Assembly: GCA_964486455.1 (NCBI GenBank)
Contig: CAZAMP010000002.1
Location: 124,001-188,000 of the forward strand
Length of the DNA: 64,000 bases
Direction of reading: 5' to 3'
From: CAZAMP01 sp964486455
Lineage (GTDB): Bacteria; Eisenbacteria; RBG-16-71-46; CAZAMP01
Shown: in pieces, positions 8,179-15,770 of the stretch
Position numbering within the stretch: the first letter of the stretch is position 1
Layout of the letters: the number at the start of each line of letters is the position of its first letter
The notes under the pieces: model-generated
The model's input: the letters and a program-made list of their open reading frames with translations, nothing else
Database searches by the model: none
Told to the model about the DNA's origin: nothing
Translations under genes and position numbers: made by a program

Positions 8179-8496
8179 TGAGCGAGGAAGCGGTGGGTGG
8201 ATTCGGACGCGCCTCTTGCTGAGGGGCGAGATCGCCGGGTTGCTCACTTGGCCGTCTCCAAGCTGTCTCCATGACTGGGGAGGAGGTCAGCCCACCAATC
8301 ATCCCACCCGAACGAACGCTAGGACCGTGACGTCCGCGCCTTCAGCCTCCCATTGATCGCATCGGTCGTCTGGAATGATGGAACTCAATTATTATCAATA
8401 AGTTACTGGCCAGGTGAAACGAGTTCCCGAATCCTTGCGGTCCCGCGATGCTCCCGGGAGTGGGGGGTGCCGGCGGGCAAGAACATGTTGACGTAC

Positions 8497-8525
8497 TTGA
8501 CCCTCCGGTCGATCCTTTGTATGAT
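8497..8525 (+). promoter_or_regulatory. Promoter of the ArsR-methyltransferase/ahcY operon
   Basis: TTGACC (8497-8502) and TATGAT (8520-8525) are separated by exactly 17 bases, a near-consensus sigma-70-type promoter. The predicted start site, near 8532, coincides with the inverted repeat described next. Confidence 0.7.
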
Positions 8526-8531
8526 CCATAT

Positions 8532-8547
8532 ATCCGCATGAACGGAT
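8532..8547. promoter_or_regulatory. Candidate operator for the ArsR-type regulator
   Basis: Inverted repeat ATCCG-CATGAA-CGGAT begins at the predicted transcription start and ends 9 bases before the regulator ATG. ArsR-family repressors bind imperfect dyads in this position, so autoregulation of the regulator and ahcY is likely. Confidence 0.6.
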
Positions 8548-8556
8548 TGAGGAACA

Positions 8557-9504
8557 ATGATCGCGACGAACAACAAGCTCTTCGAGCACATGACGACCCT
8601 GTCGGACACGGTCAGGTGTCGCCTGCTCGTTCTGCTCGCGCAGGAGCTGACCGTTTCGGACCTTTGCGCCGTCATGCAGCTGCCGCAATCGACGGTGAGC
8701 CGCCATTTGAAGACCCTCCACGACCGTGGCTGGGTCGAGTCGCGGCCCGACGGAACGCGGCGTCTCTACCGCCGCACCATCGAGGAGTTGGAGGACGGCG
8801 CAAAAAAGCTCTGGGATCTGGCCGGCGAAGAGCTTCTCCGAACCTCAGCGGGGCGGGGGGATGCCGAGCGTCTCGCCAGCGTGCTGGCGCGGCGGCGGTC
8901 GAGATCACGGGAGTTCTTCGACGCGAGCGGAGCGAACTGGGATGCGCTCAGAGACGAGCTTTTCGGCGCGCACTTCTACTCGCAGGCATTGCTCGGCCTT
9001 CTCGAAAGCGAGTGGGTGGTGGCGGATCTCGGCTGCGGCACGGGCGCGGTTGCGGAGTCGCTCGCTCCGTTCGTCCGCGGTGTCATCGGCATCGACGGGT
9101 CGAACGCCATGCTCGACATCGCCGAGAAACGGCTGGGACGATTCGGAAACGTGGAGCTTCGAGTCGGTGAGCTCGAGAGCTTGCCGTTGGATGACGACTC
9201 GGTCGATGTGGCGACGTTGATGCTCGTCCTTCATCATGTCGAGCAACCGGACATCGCGATCCGCGAGGCGGCGCGTGTTCTTCGCCCCGGCGGGAAGATC
9301 CTGATCGTCGACATGGCGCCCCACGATCGTTCTCATTACGTTCAAGAGATGGGCCACACATGGCTCGGCTTTTCGGAAGAAGATATCTGTTCGCAAATCA
9401 AGGAAGCCGGGTTCGGCGAGGAACGGTTCCAATCCCTTCCTCCCGTGCCGGAGGCCAAAGGACCGAACCTGTTCGCTGTCACCGCGAACAAACGAAGGGA
9501 CTAG
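8557..9504 (+). CDS. ArsR-family regulator fused to a SAM-dependent methyltransferase domain (SahR-like)
   Basis: A 315-residue protein. Residues 1-80 form an ArsR winged helix (LLAQELTVSDLCAVMQLP, then STVSRHLKTLHDRGWVESR and a GTRRLYR wing). Residues 150-310 form a class I methyltransferase: VVADLGCGTGAVAE (motif I), GIDGSNAMLDIAEKRL (motif II), EAARVLRPGGKILIVDMAPH and a final EAGF segment. It lies 7 bp upstream of ahcY. ArsR-family regulators of the SAH cycle (SahR) respond to S-adenosylhomocysteine, and ArsR-methyltransferase fusions beside ahcY are a known arrangement. The methyltransferase fold probably serves as the SAM/SAH sensor, though enzyme activity cannot be excluded. No metal-binding ELCVC-type motif is visible in the HTH domain, which argues against arsenic sensing. 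Confidence 0.88.
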   Translation: MIATNNKLFEHMTTLSDTVRCRLLVLLAQELTVSDLCAVMQLPQSTVSRHLKTLHDRGWVESRPDGTRRLYRRTIEELEDGAKKLWDLAGEELLRTSAGRGDAERLASVLARRRSRSREFFDASGANWDALRDELFGAHFYSQALLGLLESEWVVADLGCGTGAVAESLAPFVRGVIGIDGSNAMLDIAEKRLGRFGNVELRVGELESLPLDDDSVDVATLMLVLHHVEQPDIAIREAARVLRPGGKILIVDMAPHDRSHYVQEMGHTWLGFSEEDICSQIKEAGFGEERFQSLPPVPEAKGPNLFAVTANKRRD

Positions 9505-9511
9505 CGATCTC

Positions 9512-10999
9512 ATGAGTACCATCGTCCAAGGAAGTCACCCGTTCGATCTCGCTAAGCGGGCGGGGCGAGTCCCGTACAAGATCGCCGACATCAATCTGTC
9601 CACGCTCGGCCGCAAAGAGATCGATCTCGCCGAGCACGAAATGCCGGGCCTGATGTCGATTCGCAAGCAATATGCGGGCAAGAAGCCGTTCGCCAACACG
9701 AAGATCATGGGAAGCCTTCACATGACCGTGCAGACGGCGGTTCTCATCGAGACGCTGGTCGATCTCGGCGCGGACGTCCGCTGGGTGAGCTGCAACATCT
9801 TCTCGACCCAAGACCACGCCGCGGCCGCGGTGGTCGTCGGACTCGATGGCACCGTCGACGCGCCACGAGGCGTGCCCGTGTTCGCGTGGAAGGGCGAAAC
9901 GCTCGACGAATACTGGTGGTGCACGAACGAGGCGCTTCTCTGGACCGACGGTTCGGGACCGGAGCTCATTGTCGACGACGGTGGCGATGCAACCATGCTC
10001 ATCCACAGAGGCAAGCAGTTCGAAGATGCCGGCCGGGTTCCGGAGTACGATGCCGAGAATGAGCCGGAGGAGTGGGGCTCGATCTTGGAGGTCCTTCGCG
10101 AGGAGCTTCAGAAGAACCCGCAGCGGTGGAGCAATATGGCATCGGAGATCCGCGGCGTCTCGGAGGAGACGACAACCGGGGTCCTGCGTCTCGCTCAGAT
10201 GGAAGAAGCCGGTGAGCTTCTGTTCCCGGCGATCAACGTGAACGACTCGGTCACGAAACACAAGTTCGACAACATCTACGGTTGTCGCCACTCGCTCATC
10301 GACGGCCTCAACCGCGCCACCGATGTCATGATCGGCGGCAAGGTCGCCATCGTCCTAGGGTACGGAGAGGTCGGCAAAGGATGTGCGCAATCTCTCAGGG
10401 GACAGGGCGCCCGCGTGATCATCGCCGAGATCGATCCTATCTGTGCGCTTCAGGCCGTCATGGAAGGTTTTGAGGTCAAACGTCTCGAGGACGTCGTCGA
10501 GACCGCCGACATCTTCATCACCGCCACCGGCAACAAGGACGTCATCACCTATGAGATGATGACACGCATGAAGGACAAGGCGATCATCGGTAACATCGGC
10601 CATTTCGACAACGAGATCGACGTCGCGGGAATGAAGAAGCACGGCGTCGAGTTACGAAACGTCAAGCCGCAGTACGATCGCTGCGTGTTCCCTGACGGCA
10701 AGAGCATCCTCATGCTCGCCGAGGGGCGACTCTTGAACCTCGGTTGTGCCACCGGTCACCCGAGCTTCGTCATGTCGACGTCATTCTCGAATCAGGTTCT
10801 CGCGCAGATCGAGCTCAACACGAACCGAGACAAGTACGAGAATAAGGTCTACCGGTTGCCGAAGGAGCTCGACGAGGAGGTCGCCCGACTTCACCTCGAT
10901 CATCTCGGCGTGAAGCTGACGGAGCTCACGAAGGAACAAGCGGACTACATCGGTGTCTCCGTCGATGGGCCCTACAAGCCGGATCACTACCGCTACTAA
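9512..10999 (+). CDS. ahcY: Adenosylhomocysteinase
   Basis: A 495-residue S-adenosyl-L-homocysteine hydrolase that splits SAH into homocysteine and adenosine, relieving product inhibition of methyltransferases. Features include SLHMTVQTAVLIETL, the NIFSTQDHAAAA substrate segment, KHKFDNIYGCRHSLIDG, the NAD-binding loop GYGEVGKGCAQSLRGQGARV and the canonical C-terminus PDHYRY. The length exceeds eukaryotic enzymes because of the ~40-residue insertion seen in many bacterial forms, here around residues 150-190 and including an acidic DAENEPEEWGS stretch. It is co-transcribed with the SahR-like regulator upstream and closed by a strong hairpin at 11024-11049. Confidence 0.97.
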   Translation: MSTIVQGSHPFDLAKRAGRVPYKIADINLSTLGRKEIDLAEHEMPGLMSIRKQYAGKKPFANTKIMGSLHMTVQTAVLIETLVDLGADVRWVSCNIFSTQDHAAAAVVVGLDGTVDAPRGVPVFAWKGETLDEYWWCTNEALLWTDGSGPELIVDDGGDATMLIHRGKQFEDAGRVPEYDAENEPEEWGSILEVLREELQKNPQRWSNMASEIRGVSEETTTGVLRLAQMEEAGELLFPAINVNDSVTKHKFDNIYGCRHSLIDGLNRATDVMIGGKVAIVLGYGEVGKGCAQSLRGQGARVIIAEIDPICALQAVMEGFEVKRLEDVVETADIFITATGNKDVITYEMMTRMKDKAIIGNIGHFDNEIDVAGMKKHGVELRNVKPQYDRCVFPDGKSILMLAEGRLLNLGCATGHPSFVMSTSFSNQVLAQIELNTNRDKYENKVYRLPKELDEEVARLHLDHLGVKLTELTKEQADYIGVSVDGPYKPDHYRY

Positions 11000-11023
11000 G
11001 AGCTCGAAGTTCGGGATCGGTGC

Positions 11024-11049
11024 AAGCCCGGGCGGTAACGCCCGGGCTT
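11024..11049 (+). terminator. Strong hairpin after ahcY
   Basis: AAGCCCGGGC (11024-11033) and GCCCGGGCTT (11040-11049) form a perfect 10-bp stem with loop GGTAAC. The following bases are not T-rich, so it is a GC-strong terminator or transcript-end stabiliser without a classical U tract. Confidence 0.7.
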
Positions 11050-11123
11050 CGCTGTGTGCGCTCGGGTTGTTTGACGGCTCCCGGGTCCAGTACTATCGGC
11101 CACCACCAACAAGAGGAGACGCG

Positions 11124-14100
11124 ATGTCTGACGCCTTCCATCCCATCTCGATGGAACAGCTCACCGATTGGGTGTTCGATGAGCTGAAGGCGAAGGACTC
11201 GCTCTTCGGGATACCCTGCTCCGCGTTCTTCACGCCCAAGCCGGACGACCCGTTTCGAATTGAGATGTACGGGGTGGAGCTGGAGTCGCCGATCGGAGTG
11301 GCGGCCGGACCTCACTCTCAGATGGCCCAGAATATCATCACGTCGTGGCTGGCCGGCGCCCGCTCCATCGAGCTAAAGACCGTGCAGACGCTCGACGAGC
11401 TGGACGTCAACAAGCCGTGCATCGACATCGAAGACGAAGGCTACAACGTCGAATGGTCGCAGGAGCTGAAGATCTGCGAATCGTTCGACGAGTATCTGCG
11501 GGCCTGGGTGCTCATCCACGCACTGCACCACGAGTTCCGTTTCCCCGGGCACCTGCCCGGGATGATCTTCAACATGAGCGTTGGGTACGACCTGGAGGGC
11601 ATACTCCAGCCGAACGTGCAGTGGTTCCTCGATTCCATGAAGGATGCGTCGGCGCACCTGTCGGCGTACCTGGAGATCGTGGCGAGGCGCTGCCCCGCGG
11701 TTCGCGATCTGGACATCCCGACCCGGATCTCGAATAGCGTCACGCTGTCGACCATGCACGGATGCCCTCCCGGCGAGATCGAACGCATCATGACGTACCT
11801 CCTCGAGGAACGGCATCTCCACGCTTCGGTGAAGCTCAATCCCACCTTGCTGGGCGCCGACGAGGTGAGGTCCATCATCAATGACAGGCTCGGCTATCAC
11901 GACATAGTCGTTCCCGATGAGGCGTTCGAACACGACCTCAGGTTTGCCGACGCGATACCAATGCTGCGTAACCTGCAGGAGATCGCCCGGAAGGAAGATC
12001 GAACCTTCGGGGTGAAGTTGAGCAACACACTCGAAGTGGACAACTGGCGCACACAGTTTGAAGAGGACCCGAGGATGTATCTATCGGGGCGGGCACTTCA
12101 TCCGATCACCGTCAATCTCTCGCGGCGGATCTCCGACGAGTTCGACGGCGGTTTGCTGATGTCCTTCGCCGGCGGGGCCGACTGCTTCAACGTTGCCGAT
12201 CTGCTCCGATCCGGCATGAAGACGGTGACGACGTGCAGTGACCTCCTCAAGCCGGGCGGCTATCGGCGACTGCTTCAGTACATCGATAACCTCCGGCGCG
12301 CGATGGACGAGGCGGGAGCCGTCGACATGCGCGATTTCACAGCCAAAACCGCGGTGCGGGCTGAGACGTTCGACGAGTTCGGCTCGATGCTGCACGCGGC
12401 GCTCCTGTCCACCAGCGGCCTTGCCCTCGATCCCGCGGGCTGCAAGGCGCTCGGCGAGGCCATGAGCGCGGCATCCGGCGACGACCCGCCAATGAATGTC
12501 GTCCGTTCCTGGGCGGCTGGGGCCGGCCTTGATGCGCTCCGCACCGACGCGTTGGTGACCGTCGTCGCCAACATACTCGAGCAGATCAACCTGCGATCCT
12601 ATGTCCATGACGTCTGCGCGGATCGCCGCTATGTGAAGGCGACCTTTCGGACCGACCGGTCCAAGACTCCGCGGCGGCTCCACTACTTCGACTGCATCGC
12701 GGCACCTTGCATCGACGAGTGTCCGGTCGAGCAGAAGGTCCCGCAGTATATGAAGGCGGTGCGTGACGGCGATTTCACTGAAGCCGTACGCCTCGCGCGG
12801 CAGGACAATCCGATGCCGACCATCCTCGGCAAGGTGTGCGACCACCTGTGCGAGAACACGTGCATCCGAACCCACCTGGACGAGCCGCTCGCCATCCGGC
12901 AGATCAAGCGGTTCATCATGGAGCACGAAAACCAGCCGACGCTCTTCGACCGCCGAGAGCCGACGGGAAGGAAGATCGCCGTCATCGGGGCAGGGCCGGC
13001 CGGCACCGCCGCCGCCCAGGAGCTGGCCTACGCCGGATTCTCAGTGACGATCTTCGAGAGTCGTTCCTATCCGGCCGGCATGGTGGGCGGCGCCATCCCG
13101 AACTACCGAATTCCGCAGAAGGACATCGCTCAGGACATGGCGGTGCTCACGGAGCTCGGAGTCGAGATTCGCTACGACCATCGCATCGGTGTCGACGGCA
13201 GTCTCGCTGACCTGTGGGCCGAAGGGTTCTCGTCGATCGTGATCGCGGTCGGGGCGCAACGGGCCAAGCAGCTCAACCTGGTGGGCGAGGAATCAGACGG
13301 CGTCATGGACGCCCTCTATTTCCTCCGCAACGCGCGGGAGGGCCACCCTCCATCCATCGGCGCCAGGGTCGGCGTGATCGGCGCGGGGGATACTGCGATG
13401 GATTGCGTCAGGTCCGCTTTGCGGTTGGGTGGTCGAGAGATTTCGCTCATCTACCGGCGGACGATCGACCAGATGCCGGCCGACCGGGAGGAGATTCACG
13501 CCGCCATCGAGGAAGGTATCAAGATTGTCGAGCTGGTTCGGCCTTCCGCGCTCCAGGTCAAGGACGGCAGGCTGACGGGGCTCGTAGTGTCACGTACCGA
13601 GTACCGGGGTGATCGTGACGATTCCGGCCGAAAGATCCCTCACGACGTGCCCGGCTCGGAGTACGAGATCCCGCTCGACACCTTGATCTTGGCAATCAGT
13701 CAACATGCCGTCCTCGACTTCTTTGGAGACGACATGCCCGAGCTCACCCGGCACGGCTATCTCAAGACGGATCCGGCCACCTTTGAAACGACCATTCCAG
13801 ACGTCTATGCGGCCGGCGACGTGGCCGCCCACGGTCCATCGTCGATCGTCGTGGCCGCCCACGACGGCAAACGGGTTGCGGCGGCCATCGCCGCCAGGCA
13901 AGGCATCAGCAGTGCTCGGCCCGCGGAGATCATGAGGAAGGTGGACCTGCGAAAGATGATGGTGAAGCGATCCCGCCGTCAGTATCGGATTCAAGCCTCG
14001 CACACGCCGCTCGACAGCCGGAACACCTTCACGGAGACTCAGCTCTCCTACACTCCGGAGCAAGCGATCGCGGAGGCCGGTCGGTGTCTCGATTGCCACG

Positions 14101-14693
14101 AGGTTTGCAGTCTGTGTGTGGGGGTGTGCCCGAACATGGCGCTGGTGACGTACGAGATGAAGCCCGTTCGACTCTCGCTGCCGGTGCTGACCGTCAGGAA
14201 TGGGGAGGTGGAAGAAGGCAAGGCTCAGTCATATGGGGCGGACCAGATGCTTCAGATCGCCGTGCTCACCGACCTCTGCAACGAATGCGGGAACTGCCTG
14301 ACGTTTTGCCCCACCTCTGGAGTTCCTTACGCCGACAAGCCTCGGCTCTACCTGAACCGTACGGACTTCGAACAGGAAACGGACAACGCGTTCATGCTCT
14401 TTGATGACGGGAGCATCGCGTCTCGTGTCGACGGTCAGACCCACCGGCTCGTGCGGAACGGATCCATCGAGTACAGTTCGCCCCGCTTCACCGCCACTCT
14501 GGAGAAAGACACGTTCGAATTGTTGCAGGCGACGCCCACACAGACCGGCGAGGGGGAGACACTGTCCCTTCAAGCCGCAGCCGACATGTACATCCTCATG
14601 AGAGGGATTTCGGGCTCTCTGCCGCACCTACCGGTCGTGGCCGCCGACGGGTCGGTCGGCACTAGGATCCCGCATCCGGGCTACGAGGAATAG
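11124..14693 (+). CDS. ygfK: YgfK-type flavo-iron-sulfur oxidoreductase (putative selenate reductase subunit)
   Basis: A 1189-residue multidomain protein. Residues 1-500 are a TIM-barrel region resembling dihydropyrimidine/dihydroorotate dehydrogenases (VELESPIGVAAGPHSQMAQN). About 510-610 is a GltD-type helical Fe-S domain with CIAAPCIDECPVEQKVPQYM and CDHLCENTCIRT. The FAD site is IAVIGAGPAGTAAAQELAYAG, the NAD(P)H site is VGVIGAGDTAMDCVRSALRLG, and DVYAAGD closes the FAD domain. Two C-terminal clusters follow (CLDCHEVCSLCVGVCP and CNECGNCLTFCPTSGVPY). ATG 11124 has AAGAGGAG upstream; the open frame runs back to 10953 into ahcY and the hairpin, so the longer reading is rejected. YgfK was linked to selenate reduction in E. 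coli, but its true substrate is uncertain, and the usual purine or selenium-hydroxylase neighbours (SsnA, YgfM, XdhD) are absent. Confidence 0.9.
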   Translation: MSDAFHPISMEQLTDWVFDELKAKDSLFGIPCSAFFTPKPDDPFRIEMYGVELESPIGVAAGPHSQMAQNIITSWLAGARSIELKTVQTLDELDVNKPCIDIEDEGYNVEWSQELKICESFDEYLRAWVLIHALHHEFRFPGHLPGMIFNMSVGYDLEGILQPNVQWFLDSMKDASAHLSAYLEIVARRCPAVRDLDIPTRISNSVTLSTMHGCPPGEIERIMTYLLEERHLHASVKLNPTLLGADEVRSIINDRLGYHDIVVPDEAFEHDLRFADAIPMLRNLQEIARKEDRTFGVKLSNTLEVDNWRTQFEEDPRMYLSGRALHPITVNLSRRISDEFDGGLLMSFAGGADCFNVADLLRSGMKTVTTCSDLLKPGGYRRLLQYIDNLRRAMDEAGAVDMRDFTAKTAVRAETFDEFGSMLHAALLSTSGLALDPAGCKALGEAMSAASGDDPPMNVVRSWAAGAGLDALRTDALVTVVANILEQINLRSYVHDVCADRRYVKATFRTDRSKTPRRLHYFDCIAAPCIDECPVEQKVPQYMKAVRDGDFTEAVRLARQDNPMPTILGKVCDHLCENTCIRTHLDEPLAIRQIKRFIMEHENQPTLFDRREPTGRKIAVIGAGPAGTAAAQELAYAGFSVTIFESRSYPAGMVGGAIPNYRIPQKDIAQDMAVLTELGVEIRYDHRIGVDGSLADLWAEGFSSIVIAVGAQRAKQLNLVGEESDGVMDALYFLRNAREGHPPSIGARVGVIGAGDTAMDCVRSALRLGGREISLIYRRTIDQMPADREEIHAAIEEGIKIVELVRPSALQVKDGRLTGLVVSRTEYRGDRDDSGRKIPHDVPGSEYEIPLDTLILAISQHAVLDFFGDDMPELTRHGYLKTDPATFETTIPDVYAAGDVAAHGPSSIVVAAHDGKRVAAAIAARQGISSARPAEIMRKVDLRKMMVKRSRRQYRIQASHTPLDSRNTFTETQLSYTPEQAIAEAGRCLDCHEVCSLCVGVCPNMALVTYEMKPVRLSLPVLTVRNGEVEEGKAQSYGADQMLQIAVLTDLCNECGNCLTFCPTSGVPYADKPRLYLNRTDFEQETDNAFMLFDDGSIASRVDGQTHRLVRNGSIEYSSPRFTATLEKDTFELLQATPTQTGEGETLSLQAAADMYILMRGISGSLPHLPVVAADGSVGTRIPHPGYEE

Positions 14694-14694
14694 A

Positions 14695-15633
14695 TCAGGG
14701 CAGTTCGGCTACGTGTGCGCGGCACCAGGCCATCGCGGCGTCCATGTCGTCGACCGCGCGTCCGCCGAAGTGGGCGAGTACCCGCAGAAGCGGAGCCGTA
14801 CGCGTGGGATCGTGCCCCGCCAACCAGGCCTGGCGCTCATGAGGCGGCACGCTCAACAGCTGGCGGCAGGCGTCTTCGAACAGGCGCAGCATCCAGCGAT
14901 ATCCCCACAGCAGGACACGCCCGCCCGGTGCCAGATGCCGTATTGCCAGGTCGCGGAGTCGATTGATATGGGGAAGATCCATCACGTCGAGTGTATCCCA
15001 CGTATCGAGGAAGATCGTGTCGTACAGCGTTGTCGGCTCTGCGGCGAGGCACCCCTCGACGTCGGCGACGATCACATCGCACGGTATCGCGATCTCGCGA
15101 TCGGTCAGCGCCGTGTCCAGTACGGGGGTGACGGCCGCGGCCACCGCCCGGCTCTTCTCGTAGATCGTGAAACGCTCGGCACGCGATGCCGCGTACTGCG
15201 GATACATCGCGAGTCCCAGACCGCCGACCAGGATGCGCCCCCGGGAGACCATTGCGTTGTTGTACATCATCATGCGTTCCTGCGGTGTGTCCGACATCCA
15301 TATCCCACCGGATGGATCGAGCAGCGCCCGTACCGGGAACGGTTCGCTCGCCTCGTAGATGCGATCGAATACCTGTGCCCGCGTCATGAGGCGCTCGACC
15401 ACCTCGTAGCCGTCCGGGAGACTACCGACCGGCACGCTCACGATGGGAGTCGCCGCCCAGTCGAGTGTCCACCGGGAATCGTCAAAATCGGGATCAAAGA
15501 CGGGTGGTATCTCGGACAAAACAAACCGCCCAAGGAAGTGGGAGACACGCAGGACGTGCGACTTGAGGAATGAGCATAGTGTGCGAGAGCGTGAAACGCC
15601 AAATGCGTTTCGCGCATCGTCGTCGTCGGCCAT
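14695..15633 (-). CDS. Spermidine-synthase-like / class I methyltransferase-fold protein
   Basis: A 312-residue protein if started at ATG 15633; an in-frame ATG at 15669 would add 12 residues but lies over the typA promoter. Residues around 120-250 resemble the spermidine synthase/methyltransferase fold: GRILVGGLGLAMYPQYA (motif I), RFTIYEKSRAVAAAV (acidic motif II), CDVIVADVEGCL and YDTIFLDTWDT, then HLAPGGRVLLWGY. It lacks the GGGDG motif of true aminopropyltransferases, so the substrate is not assigned. It is divergent from typA and convergent with ygfK (1 bp between stops). Confidence 0.65.
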   Translation of the reverse strand: MADDDDARNAFGVSRSRTLCSFLKSHVLRVSHFLGRFVLSEIPPVFDPDFDDSRWTLDWAATPIVSVPVGSLPDGYEVVERLMTRAQVFDRIYEASEPFPVRALLDPSGGIWMSDTPQERMMMYNNAMVSRGRILVGGLGLAMYPQYAASRAERFTIYEKSRAVAAAVTPVLDTALTDREIAIPCDVIVADVEGCLAAEPTTLYDTIFLDTWDTLDVMDLPHINRLRDLAIRHLAPGGRVLLWGYRWMLRLFEDACRQLLSVPPHERQAWLAGHDPTRTAPLLRVLAHFGGRAVDDMDAAMAWCRAHVAELP

Positions 15634-15660
15634 GATCACAGTCGATTGTGATACTCGGTC

Positions 15661-15689
15661 TTGTCGCATCCGCTCAGAGCCCGTATAAT
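15661..15689 (+). promoter_or_regulatory. Promoter of typA
   Basis: TTGTCG (15661-15666) and a perfect TATAAT (15684-15689) are spaced by 17 bases, 81 bases before the typA ATG. Confidence 0.7.
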
Positions 15690-15770
15690 CTCACGCCGCT
15701 GGACTCGCCCGTGAGATTGCTCCCGGGCTCTTCATTCATGACCGCCCAGGCCAATTCGCCAGGAGCTTTC

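Larger units (their letters stand above)
8037..8556. other. 520-bp non-coding region between kinase and ArsR-type regulator
   Basis: No convincing gene. It holds a 10-bp inverted repeat (8132-8178), a small AT-rich inverted repeat TTATT-ATC-AATAA (8389-8401), and the promoter and operator of the next gene at its right end. Confidence 0.7.

Noticed and set aside
9505..9511. SAH riboswitch before ahcY
   Set aside because: Only 7 bases separate the regulator stop and the ahcY ATG, and no SAH-riboswitch pattern was seen upstream of the regulator. Control appears to be by the ArsR-type protein.
10953..11123. N-terminal extension of ygfK by 57 codons
   Set aside because: It overlaps the end of ahcY and the terminator hairpin. 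The internal ATG at 11124 has a good ribosome binding site and matches the family start.
14713..15573. 286-codon + strand ORF opposite the spermidine-synthase-like gene
   Set aside because: Its composition is that of an antisense shadow (His/Arg-rich, no domain), while the minus strand encodes a recognisable methyltransferase-like fold.
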